Source: Candidatus Zixiibacteriota bacterium (GTDB lineage Bacteria > SM23-81 > DAOVCL01). Taken from it: a stretch of 22,353 bases of DNA. The notes beneath the pieces were generated by a model. It searched no databases. It was not told the origin of the DNA and worked only from the letters and a program-made list of their open reading frames with translations. Both the position numbers and the translations under genes were made by a program. The stretch spans positions 1 to 22,353 of the forward strand of contig DAOVCL010000009.1 in assembly GCA_030670005.1 (NCBI GenBank), in the 5' to 3' direction. Positions 6,975 to 13,524 of this stretch are shown here, piece after piece (position 1 is the first letter of the stretch; each line of letters starts with the position of its first letter).

Positions 6975-8575
6975 TGTCCAAGGACTTCAGGCCAAGGGAG
7001 ATTTCCAAGATAAGGAAACTGGCCGGGGGGAAAGGGCAGATAACCTATAATCAGTTAAGGGAGTTTCTTCCCCCGGAGGTTCTCGCCTCCGATGAGATGG
7101 ATGACCTCTTGGCAATGATCAGGGAGGAGGGAATCAAGATCATCGACTTCGAGGAGGAAACACCCCTTCCAAAGAAGGAGAGATCCCCGGGGAAGAGCCC
7201 CCCGGCCAAGGCCTTGAAATACGATGATCCGGTCTGGATGTATATGAAGGAGATGGGAAATGTTCCTCTTTTGGATAGGGAAGGGGAGGTGAAGATCGCC
7301 AAGAGAATAGAGAAGGCCAACAACAGGATAAAGGGGGCTCTCCTCAATCTTCCCCTCTACATCAGGGAGCTTCTCAATATGGGGGAGAGGCTGCGCAGAG
7401 ATCAACTGAGGGTAGACCAGATGGTGAAGCTCGACTTCAACCGATGGACCCCCCCGGCGGTTTCCTCCCGGAAGAGAAGGTGGATCTTGGCGCGGATGAA
7501 TAGGGCCAGAAATTCCCTTAGCGAAGGGGGAAGAGGGGATAAGGCCAAAAGGGAACTGAACAAGCTCAACCTTCATCCCCAAGTGATCTCCCAGTTTACC
7601 GATAGCCTCCGCGCCCTGGTGAGGAGGATTGAAATCCTGGAGAAGGAAAAGGAGGTTGTCGGCTTAACCCTGAGGAGGATAAAGGAACATAAGGGCTTGA
7701 CCTTAAAACCATTGGCTGGGGGGGTCCTGGCTAAGATAAGGGAGAGCAAAAGTAAACTGCGCAGGATAGAGGCTCAGTCAGGGGTAAAGATCTCCCGCCT
7801 CAAGGATGCCCTCAAAGAGGTGGATCAATGGATGAAGGAGAGGGAAAAGGCAAAACGGGAGATGATAGAGGCCAATGTTAGGCTGGTGGTAAGCATCTCC
7901 AAAGGCTATACCCACAGGGGGTTAGAATTTCTCGATCTTATCCAGGAGGGGAACCGGGGCCTGATGAAGGCTGTGGAGAAGTTCGATTACAGGAAGGGCT
8001 ATAAGTTCAGCACCTATGCAAGTTGGTGGATAAAGCAATCCATTACCCGGGCCATAGCTGATCAGGCCAGAACCATTAGGGTCCCTGTGCATATGGTAGA
8101 GGCCATAAACAGGGTAGTTAAGACATCCCGCAAGCTGGTTCAGGAATATGGGCGTCAACCCTCCTTAGAGGAGGTTGCTCAGAGGTTAGACCTTCCGGTG
8201 GAGAGGGTGGCGGCTATGTTAAAGGCGGCCCAGGAGCCTATCTCACTGGATCGCCCCTTAGGGGATGACGAGGAGAGTCGCTTCCTGGACTTTATGGAGG
8301 ATAAAAACGTCGAGTCCCCGGCCCATTCGGTGGCCATCCTTATGCTTCAGGAGCAGTTAGAGAGGACCCTTACCACCCTCACCCAACAGGAGGAGAAGGT
8401 GATCAGATTGAGGTTTGGATTGGGAGATGGGCGGCCAAGGACCTTGGAGGAGATAGGAACTATCTTTAACCTGACCAGGGAGAGGGTGAGACAGATAGAG
8501 GCCAAGGCCCTGCAGAAACTGAGGCATCCCAAAAGGGCCGAAAACCTAAGGAGGTTCTTTGACCTCTCCCCATAG
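6974..8575 (+). CDS. rpoD: primary (housekeeping) RNA polymerase sigma factor RpoD
   Basis: A 533-residue group 1 sigma-70 factor. Region 1.1-like residues 8-60 precede region 1.2 (DDPVWMYMKEMGNVPLL, 84-100). A non-conserved insertion rich in Arg and Lys spans about 115-290. Region 2 (NVRLVVSISKGY, LDLIQEGNRGLMKAVEKFD, and YKFSTYASWWIKQSITRAIA at 343-362) binds the core enzyme and the -10 element. Region 3 covers about 370-420 (VPVHMVEAINR). Region 4 (about 462-533) includes the TLEEIGTIFNLTRERVRQIE helix-turn-helix (490-509) for -35 recognition. The presence of region 1.1 and the 1.2-2 insertion distinguishes it from alternative sigma factors. The TTGACA promoters seen nearby fit its expected specificity. 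It is the last gene of the cluster. Confidence 0.96.
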   Translation: MSKDFRPREISKIRKLAGGKGQITYNQLREFLPPEVLASDEMDDLLAMIREEGIKIIDFEEETPLPKKERSPGKSPPAKALKYDDPVWMYMKEMGNVPLLDREGEVKIAKRIEKANNRIKGALLNLPLYIRELLNMGERLRRDQLRVDQMVKLDFNRWTPPAVSSRKRRWILARMNRARNSLSEGGRGDKAKRELNKLNLHPQVISQFTDSLRALVRRIEILEKEKEVVGLTLRRIKEHKGLTLKPLAGGVLAKIRESKSKLRRIEAQSGVKISRLKDALKEVDQWMKEREKAKREMIEANVRLVVSISKGYTHRGLEFLDLIQEGNRGLMKAVEKFDYRKGYKFSTYASWWIKQSITRAIADQARTIRVPVHMVEAINRVVKTSRKLVQEYGRQPSLEEVAQRLDLPVERVAAMLKAAQEPISLDRPLGDDEESRFLDFMEDKNVESPAHSVAILMLQEQLERTLTTLTQQEEKVIRLRFGLGDGRPRTLEEIGTIFNLTRERVRQIEAKALQKLRHPKRAENLRRFFDLSP

Positions 8576-8856
8576 CTTAGGTTAAATTAATGGGGTCAGG
8601 CTGAAAAATAGAAATTAGGTTTGATGGATTCGTTACGGGTAAACGCCTCGTATATACCCTCTTCTCCCTCAAATATCTCCTCGAGCGAGGGCCTCACTGC
8701 ATGAAAATAGCAAAAAACAAGTCCTGATCCCACTTATCATTTCAAATCGGCGGCCATGAGCATCTCTATGAAGGGGAAGAAAACAGAGAAAGAAAAGAGG
8801 TTAGAACTGTACGAAATTTATAATTTTATTAACGTCCCCCTTTGTCTGATTCTAAT

Positions 8857-8906
8857 CAGATAGAGATAGAGAGATGAGATAGAGAAAGCAGATAGAGACG
8901 AGAGAC
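8857..8906. repeat. purine-rich AGATAGAGA tract
   Basis: About 50 bases that are almost purely purine on the plus strand except for T and a few C. CAGATAGAGA occurs exactly at 8857-8866 and 8889-8898, 32 bases apart, with further GATAGAGA and GAGATGAGAT units between. Confidence 0.6.
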
Positions 8907-8978
8907 CGCTACACACACCCCTGGGGGATATCGCAAGGGTTGGCGTCAAAAGTAGGGTTCTAATGGTTCTACTTACCA

Positions 8979-9030
8979 ATGCGATTGCTTCGTCGTCCCG
9001 AAAGCTTTGGGGACTCTTCGCTATGACAAA
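8979..9030. repeat. fragment resembling a GATTGCTTCG...CTATGAC intergenic repeat
   Basis: The segment begins AATGCGATTGCTTCGTCG and ends GACTCTTCGCTATGACAAA. This wording matches a scattered repeat type I recall from many bacterial genomes (GATTGCTTCG ... CGCAATGAC). The middle has an imperfect dyad CCCGAAAG/CTTTGGGG. Confidence 0.5.
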
Positions 9031-9050
9031 ATAGAGTGAGGCCTAATAGC

Positions 9051-9083
9051 AACCTCCCGCAGATTTGGAATCTGCGGGAGGTT
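9051..9083. terminator. strong perfect hairpin between rpoD and the FapA-like gene
   Basis: Fifteen-base perfect arms (9051-9065 and 9069-9083; AACCTCCCGCAGATT and its complement) enclose a TGG loop. It is a plausible bidirectional terminator between convergent genes, but there is no T-run on either side and it lies 475 bases past rpoD, so a repeat-type palindrome is equally possible. Confidence 0.4.
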
Positions 9084-9162
9084 TAAGATTCCGGACAGGT
9101 CTAAATACTGTTCCTACGGACCTTTCTGGTGAGGTGTCAGATGAAGGCCTTACGGTTTAACC

Positions 9163-9186
9163 CCGTCAGGGCAGGAGCCCTGACGG
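9163..9186. terminator. second perfect hairpin downstream of the FapA-like gene
   Basis: Ten-base perfect GC-rich arms CCGTCAGGGC (9163-9172) and GCCCTGACGG (9177-9186) enclose an AGGA loop. It lies 60 bases past the stop of the flagellar cluster's last gene. No T-run follows, so terminator function is only possible; it may instead be a repeat-family palindrome. Confidence 0.4.
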
Positions 9187-9245
9187 CACAGAAGTCTGGT
9201 AGGGAGGATGTTCTTTTCCACCTGCTGCTTCTCTTAGGCCCATCC

Positions 9246-10100
9246 TCACCGCTGAGGCAAGGGTAGGTCAATTACCTCATCCTTATCCTTTTTGAATATG
9301 ACCCCGGTTTTGGCTTCCGCTATCTTTCGTAGGGAGTTTAAGATATTGATAACCACCCCAGGGAAGACCATTTCCTCCACTGTCACCTGGCCTACGGTTA
9401 GCTCTTTGAGGTAGTTCTCCAAGAACTCCCACTCTTCCCTCATCTCCTTTAGCTGATCCCGGTAGATCCCGTTGAGAAATTCGATCTCCTGAAGGAGGTC
9501 CTTCTTCTTGGGGGGGAGTTCCCCCTCTTGCTCCTTGAGCTTCTGCAGATAAGTCAACTCCTTCCCCATCTGGACTCTTATCCTCTCCTTCATCGAGATC
9601 TTTCTCTTCAATCCCTCCAATTTATCCCACACCTCAGGGAGAAGTCCCACCTTAATGATAGTTGGGGTAGCATATCGGCTCCCGATGTTCCTTGCCCTTA
9701 CTTCCCTCCCTGCGCTAATAGTTCCCCCTATTATCCAACCTCTCCCCTGGGTGACTATAACCCTTTGGTCAGCCTTTATGGTAGCGTTTCTGATCTCCTC
9801 ACTTACCTCCACCAAACTGTGGCTAATCACAGTCTGATTGTTTATATACTTTGCTTTCACCCCACCGTAGGCGGAGACTATCCCCTTTCCCTCTCCAGTA
9901 ATTCCCCCTTGGACGGTGATTACACCATCTGCCGTAACCTCTGCATCCTCAATCTCCCCCTCCACCAAGATGTCTCCAGAGACCCTAACTCGCTGCCCCC
10001 GCCGGATACTTCCCTCCACCTTGAGGGAACCCTCACAGGTGAGGTCTCTGCTCATCCGGTCAATATCACCTGAGATGACCTCTGTCGGAACCGCCTTCAT
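9246..10100 (-). CDS. short FapA-like (DUF342) protein lacking the N-terminal domain
   Basis: The 284-residue protein starts at ATG 10100 with AGGAGGAAAG directly before it. Residues about 25-150 are a beta-helix (VRVSGDILVEGEI, GVITVQGGITG, GIVSAYGGVKAKYI, VISHSLVEV, GWIIGGTISA, then NIGSRYATPTIIKVGLLPE). Residues 155-235 form a charged coiled coil, and the end carries VTVEEMVFPGVVINI. This order matches the C-terminal half of FapA/DUF342 proteins, which usually have 450 or more residues with a separate N-terminal domain; that domain is absent. FapA-type proteins have been linked to flagellar assembly, which fits its place at the end of a flagellar cluster. Its start overlaps the 44-aa ORF by four bases (ATGA). 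Confidence 0.78.
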   Translation of the reverse strand: MKAVPTEVISGDIDRMSRDLTCEGSLKVEGSIRRGQRVRVSGDILVEGEIEDAEVTADGVITVQGGITGEGKGIVSAYGGVKAKYINNQTVISHSLVEVSEEIRNATIKADQRVIVTQGRGWIIGGTISAGREVRARNIGSRYATPTIIKVGLLPEVWDKLEGLKRKISMKERIRVQMGKELTYLQKLKEQEGELPPKKKDLLQEIEFLNGIYRDQLKEMREEWEFLENYLKELTVGQVTVEEMVFPGVVINILNSLRKIAEAKTGVIFKKDKDEVIDLPLPQR

Positions 10101-10231
10101 CTTTCCTCCTCAGGCGCTAGATCACAAAGGAAGGAGATGAGCTCAGCGGCAAGTCGGTAAAGGATGATATCTTTTTCTTCCTGATCCCTTTCCATTGTAT
10201 CGATGGGGCCTCTTAATTGTCTATTTTCCAT
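10097..10231 (-). CDS. small hypothetical protein (44 aa) coupled to the FapA-like gene
   Basis: The frame reads from ATG 10231 to a TGA overlapping the FapA-like ATG as ATGA. The product ends with an amphipathic segment (KDIILYRLAAELISFLCDL) and an acidic tail (APEEER). A second in-frame ATG at 10195 would give 32 residues and may be the true start, since the first 12 codons overlap an AATTGTCAATTATCAATG stretch typical of intergenic repeats. Neither start has a strong Shine-Dalgarno. The tail of this frame encodes the Shine-Dalgarno of the next gene. I do not recognise a family. The tight overlap supports coding, but it could be chance. Confidence 0.45.
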   Translation of the reverse strand: MENRQLRGPIDTMERDQEEKDIILYRLAAELISFLCDLAPEEER

Positions 10232-10256
10232 TGATAATTGACAATTTTTTTCTCGC

Positions 10257-11393
10257 TCACCCCTTGAGGTCTATAGTTCCCTCCCGGGGGGAGATGAGAA
10301 ATGAAAGCGGAGAAAGGGAGATCTTCCTCTGCCAGATAAGTGGGGCAGAGAGCCTAAGACCTAAGATCTTTAGCCTTTTCCTCAGTTCCGGTAACCTCTC
10401 CTCAAGGAGGGAATCTGTCTTTTCCTTCTCAGTCCAAACCTTTAGGAGAACCTTCTCTCCATCCAAAAGGGCCTCGATCTCAACCCTGCCTACTCCTCTG
10501 GTCTCCCCCAAAAGCTTTAACCATAATGAGTTATCTCTTCGCTCGATCTTTAACTGGCAGGTCTGAATCTTATTCCCCTCCTGTATGGGGATCTGTTGAT
10601 AGGTTATAGCCTTTGAGTTGTGAGATAGGGATTCCAAATCCCCGATATATTTCATTTTTTCGATTGTATTCCTCAGCCGGTGATGATCTTTTGAGGGATT
10701 TCCCTTTATCAGAGAGGAGAGCTTCAGCAGAGCTTTATCCTTCTCCTGGGGAAGCCTCTTTAGCTTGGCGGGCAATTCTGGGTCATCTGGACGAATGGGA
10801 AGGTGGCTTAGGGCCTCACCCAGGTGGGCGGAGAGATGGATAAGCTCATCTATCTTTTGTCCAATAAGGAGGTCTTCTCCCTTAAGGGCCTCAAGCATTT
10901 CGGGAGAAGGGGAAGTTCGCATCTTTTTGCAAAGGATGGCAATTCTTATTCTGACTGAACTTTTCTCTTCCCCAAGGAGGGGAGAGACCCTTTCCCATAG
11001 GGAGAGGAGGCTCTCCATCTCCTCTCTGTTTAGGGGGAGGTTGTGGGAGAGGAGGGCCTGGGCCAGAGCTCTATTAAGCTGGGTGGGCTTGAAGCCAATC
11101 TCCCTTAGGCGGAAAGTGATTTCATCCGAGGGACTCTCCTTGAGCAGGGTTAAGGCCAAAGGAAGGCCCATCCTCTTCACCTTTGCCCGAAAGCGCTCTC
11201 CTTTCCTCAGTCCGCTGTGATTTTCGGCTACAAGGTTTAGTCCCCTTATTCTCACTATGGCCTTATCGGGAGGGAGCAATCTTACAACCCGTCCTCTGAG
11301 AACATTGCCCTGCTTTAACCCGGAAAGGAGATCTTCAACAGGTCGTTCTGATATGTAGAATAAGGGTTTATCCTTTGTCTTCTGAGTTTTCAT
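10257..11393 (-). CDS. FliK-like flagellar hook-length control protein
   Basis: A 378-residue protein starting at ATG 11393, two bases after the stop of the 78-aa gene and after TTTAAGG. The N-terminal part (about 20-85) is a beta-rich domain (NVLRGRVVRLLPPDKAIVRIRGLNLVAE ... FRAKVKRMGLPLALTLL, shown in pieces) like that in many FliK-related proteins. The middle is helical. The C-terminal part (about 285-360) has the Flg_hook pattern: LWLKLLGETRGVGRVEIEAL, then VLLKVWTEKEKTDSLLEERL, then a leucine-rich helix. FliK measures hook length and triggers the FlhB specificity switch. It is less Pro/Gln-rich than many FliKs. Assignment rests on pattern and place; overall identity to known FliK is likely low. 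Confidence 0.65.
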   Translation of the reverse strand: MKTQKTKDKPLFYISERPVEDLLSGLKQGNVLRGRVVRLLPPDKAIVRIRGLNLVAENHSGLRKGERFRAKVKRMGLPLALTLLKESPSDEITFRLREIGFKPTQLNRALAQALLSHNLPLNREEMESLLSLWERVSPLLGEEKSSVRIRIAILCKKMRTSPSPEMLEALKGEDLLIGQKIDELIHLSAHLGEALSHLPIRPDDPELPAKLKRLPQEKDKALLKLSSLIKGNPSKDHHRLRNTIEKMKYIGDLESLSHNSKAITYQQIPIQEGNKIQTCQLKIERRDNSLWLKLLGETRGVGRVEIEALLDGEKVLLKVWTEKEKTDSLLEERLPELRKRLKILGLRLSAPLIWQRKISLSPLSFLISPREGTIDLKG

Positions 11394-11395
11394 CC

Positions 11396-11632
11396 TTAAA
11401 CGGTCACATCAATGAATTTGCCTCGCCCATTTGAGGAGGGACTCTTTTCTGGGGGTTCCTCCTTTCCTTCCTTCTTCGGAGGGTGTTCCTCCTTTTTCTT
11501 CTCCTCTTCCTTCTCTAAGAGCTGGGCAAATCTCCTCTTCTCCGATTCGTTGGGTTGGTGTCCCACCCCCTGCACCCGGTCGATATTGCCTGGCTCCGGC
11601 AGGTTTCTGGGGAAATCTATCGATTCAGGCAT
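11396..11632 (-). CDS. small charged protein (78 aa) between fliA and the FliK-like gene
   Basis: Starts at ATG 11632 after AAGAGAG. The product is hydrophilic with no signal or membrane segment. It starts MPESIDFPRNLPEPGNIDRV, carries a Lys/Glu-rich helix (RFAQLLEKEEEKKKEE, about 34-49) and a Pro/Lys/Glu-rich linker, and ends FIDVTV. I recall small proteins with a RFAxxLEK-like helix and an xDhxV C-terminus next to flagellar genes in other bacteria, but no function is known to me. Its TAA is two bases before the FliK-like ATG, so the two are probably coupled. A copy of its start region lies right after the fliA stop (see the repeat at 11628-11799). Confidence 0.65.
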   Translation of the reverse strand: MPESIDFPRNLPEPGNIDRVQGVGHQPNESEKRRFAQLLEKEEEKKKEEHPPKKEGKEEPPEKSPSSNGRGKFIDVTV

Positions 11633-11799
11633 CTCTCTTCAAAGCTATAATCCCGATTTATCGGGACATTTTTTAGGTGAAATTTTTTTGGATTCCTTTT
11701 ATACCAGTAATTTTCGGTGTTTAATCACGCAGTTGTCGAGGTCAAGAGACCTCTCCCCCGGGGATTGGTTAATTGCCCCTATTGAAGTGGCATCTCTCT
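11628..11799. repeat. insert-like segment flanked by an 11-base direct repeat, fliA/78-aa gap
   Basis: GGCATCTCTCT occurs at 11628-11638 and 11789-11799. On the coding strand each copy contains the ATG of the 78-aa gene or a dead copy of it next to the fliA stop. The 150 bases between contain dyads TCCCGAT/ATCGGGA (11651-11657, 11660-11666) and GAGGTC/GACCTC (11738-11743, 11748-11753). It looks like a short element inserted at the start of the 78-aa gene with duplication of the target. Confidence 0.45.
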
Positions 11800-11800
11800 C

Positions 11801-12526
11801 TTAGGCCTCTTCAGGTTGTAAAACCCTTCCTAACCTTACGCGTAGTTTAATGATCACCTTGGTGTGGATTTGACAGACCCTGGACTCGGATAGGTGAAGC
11901 ACCTCCCCAATCTCCTTGAGGGTTAACCCCTCATAGTAGTAAAGGGCCATCACCATTCTCTCCTTCTCGGGCAAAGAGCTGAGGACTTGGGCGATGACCT
12001 CCCTTAGTTCCACCTTCTCCGTGTTTGCCAGGGGTGAAGGGGAATTGCTGCTCAAACTATCTAAGAGGGTCACCCCTCCACCTCCATTGGGGGAGTATTG
12101 AAATTGTTCTAAGGAGAGGGGAGAGATCCCCCTGGCCTCATCCAGTCTATGGTAAAGCTCCTCCACAGTTATCCCCATCTCCTGGGCCACCTCCTCGTCG
12201 GTGGTCATCCTTCCCAGCCTCTGCTCTAAATTTCGGTAGGTTCTCTCCAGTTCCCGTGCCTTCTCCTGGACGGTTCTGGGAGCCCAGTTGACTGACCTCA
12301 GCTCGTCCAATATCGCCCCCCTTATCCGGTAGATGGCGTAGGTCTCAAAGTTTATTCCCTTCTGGGAGTTATACTTGTCGATCGCCTCCAACAGGCCGAT
12401 CGTGCCGGCACTTATCAGATCATCCTTCTCTAAACAGGGGGGAATGCTGATCAACATCCGGTTTACCACATACTTAACCAGACGGGCATACTTTAAGAGT
12501 AACTTTTCCCTTTGAGAGTTATCCAT
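11801..12526 (-). CDS. fliA: flagellar sigma factor FliA (sigma-28, FliA/WhiG family)
   Basis: The 241-residue protein has the usual FliA length and directs RNA polymerase to late flagellar, motor and chemotaxis promoters. It lacks region 1.1. Region 2 spans about 8-78 (YARLVKYVVNRM, DLISAGTIGLLEAIDKY, FETYAIYRIRGAILDELRS, followed by the typical WAPR at 81-84). Region 3 is about 85-145 (RKARELE-like helix, MTTDEEVAQEMGITVEEL). Region 4 is about 175-236 (LPEKERMVMALYYYEGLTLK and EIGEVLHLSESRVCQIHTK). It follows the 77-aa membrane protein by a short gap with GGAG before the ATG. FlgM, its usual anti-sigma factor, is not in this window. Confidence 0.95.
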   Translation of the reverse strand: MDNSQREKLLLKYARLVKYVVNRMLISIPPCLEKDDLISAGTIGLLEAIDKYNSQKGINFETYAIYRIRGAILDELRSVNWAPRTVQEKARELERTYRNLEQRLGRMTTDEEVAQEMGITVEELYHRLDEARGISPLSLEQFQYSPNGGGGVTLLDSLSSNSPSPLANTEKVELREVIAQVLSSLPEKERMVMALYYYEGLTLKEIGEVLHLSESRVCQIHTKVIIKLRVRLGRVLQPEEA

Positions 12527-12532
12527 CTTCTA

Positions 12533-12766
12533 TTAGCTCCGGATTTCCTCCTCTGAGGTGGTCTCCTCCTCGGCCAAGGCGGAGACAACCATTCTCCCTA
12601 TTATCCCCCCTAAAAATCTGACTTCATAGAGGAAGAAGAGATAAACTGCCAGGGTCCGCACCAATATCTTCACTATTCCCACACCAAAGAGGAGGCCGAA
12701 GAGGGCAGTGACCGCGGCCAGGAAGAAGGCAAGGGCTTTGGCCAATCTGTTGATTATCTGGTTCAT
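12533..12766 (-). CDS. small membrane protein (77 aa) between flhG and fliA
   Basis: Its ATG overlaps the flhG stop by four bases (12763-12766) and its stop is six bases from fliA. Residues about 10-48 are strongly hydrophobic (ALAFFLAAVTALFGLLFGVG and VKILVRTLAVYLFFLYEV), enough for two membrane helices or a helical hairpin. The tail is acidic (ALAEEETTSEEEIRS). I do not recognise a family. The position inside the flhF-flhG-fliA block suggests a role in flagellar placement, membrane attachment or FliA control, but this is inference from context only. Confidence 0.75.
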   Translation of the reverse strand: MNQIINRLAKALAFFLAAVTALFGLLFGVGIVKILVRTLAVYLFFLYEVRFLGGIIGRMVVSALAEEETTSEEEIRS

Positions 12767-13524
12767 TCACTAAATGGGTCACGCTTTATCAACCTCTGGG
12801 CAAGGGAGGCGATCCCCTGGGAGGCGGGTGAATGGGGGAAGGCGAGGTAAAATGGTAGCTGCTTGGCCACTGACCGGGGAACCGACTGGTCAGATGGGAT
12901 AAACCCCAAATCCTCTACCTTTACCTTGAGGAACCTTGCGGCTACCAGTCCAATCCTTTCTATTACCTCAGATGCCTCCCTTTTTCCCTCAGCCATATTA
13001 ACCACTAAGGGCAGTTGTAAGGTTGGCTGCCGCATTGAGATAACCTTTATGGTGGCATAGGCATCTGTGATGGAAGTTACCTCTGGAGTGGTGACTACTA
13101 TGGCCAGATCTGAGGCCAGAACGAAGTCCAACACATTAGGGCCCAGGCCAGGGGGGGGGTCTATGAGGAGAAAATCGGTGCCCTGGCCTAAGAGCCTGAA
13201 CTCTTTGATCAGCCTTTTCATTTCCCCCTCCTCCAGTCTGGTGAGATCATCCACCCCCGAACTGGCGGGGATGATCTGAATTCCTTGGGGGCCCTCTACC
13301 AGGATCTCCGATAATCCCTTTGTCCCCAGGAGAACATGCTGAAGGGTAAATGGTGGATTCACCCCAAAGAGTAGATCCACATTGGCCAGACTCAGATCCC
13401 CATCAAAGACCATTACCCTCTTCCCTCTTTGGGAAAGGGCAACTGCTAAACTGGCCACCAGATTGGTCTTCCCCACTCCTCCCTTTCCGCTGGGGAAGGT
13501 TATCATATAAGAGCTCTTTCTCAT
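12763..13524 (-). CDS. flhG: MinD-like ATPase FlhG (FleN/YlxH)
   Basis: The 253-residue protein starts at ATG 13524, overlapping the flhF stop by four bases; an in-frame ATG at 13578 would overlap flhF by 58 bases and adds a non-conserved segment, so it is rejected. It has the deviant Walker A GKGGVGKT (13-20), DGDLSLANVDLLFG (41-54), a switch-II-type IDPPPGLGPN (121-130) and VVTTPEVTSITDAYATIK (143-160), the last being typical of FlhG. FlhG controls flagellar number, partly by activating FlhF GTPase through an N-terminal DQAxxLR segment. That segment is absent: only 12 residues precede Walker A. Switch II has PPPG where xxAG is usual. The C-terminal membrane-targeting helix is plausible (IASLAQRLIKR). 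Confidence 0.9.
   Translation of the reverse strand: MRKSSYMITFPSGKGGVGKTNLVASLAVALSQRGKRVMVFDGDLSLANVDLLFGVNPPFTLQHVLLGTKGLSEILVEGPQGIQIIPASSGVDDLTRLEEGEMKRLIKEFRLLGQGTDFLLIDPPPGLGPNVLDFVLASDLAIVVTTPEVTSITDAYATIKVISMRQPTLQLPLVVNMAEGKREASEVIERIGLVAARFLKVKVEDLGFIPSDQSVPRSVAKQLPFYLAFPHSPASQGIASLAQRLIKRDPFSE

Larger units (their letters stand above)
8576..9245. other. 670-base repeat-rich gap between convergent genes
   Basis: No supported gene lies here. From left to right it holds: TGGGGTCAGG (8591-8600) and its near-inverse CCTGATCCCA (8723-8732) enclosing a 45-codon minus-strand frame; TCTGATT/AATCAGA arms (8845-8851, 8854-8860); a purine tract of AGATAGAGA-like units; a piece like the GATTGCTTCG...ATGAC repeats seen in many genomes (8979-9030); a 15-base hairpin; and a 10-base hairpin. 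It looks like a landing zone for short mobile or decayed elements. Confidence 0.6.

Noticed and set aside
7055..7582. A 175-codon minus-strand open frame inside rpoD.
   Set aside because: rpoD is continuous and conserved across this stretch, so the reverse frame is incidental.
8576..9245. Search for tRNA, SRP RNA, 6S RNA or CRISPR repeats in the large gap.
   Set aside because: No cloverleaf pattern with conserved TTCGA-type arm and no regularly spaced repeats were seen by eye; only independent hairpins and repeat pieces.
11644..11668. CCCGATAA on the minus strand, close to the sigma-28 -10 consensus GCCGATAA, before the 78-aa gene.
   Set aside because: No TAAA-type -35 is found at the right distance, and the string is part of the TCCCGAT/ATCGGGA dyad, which explains it better.
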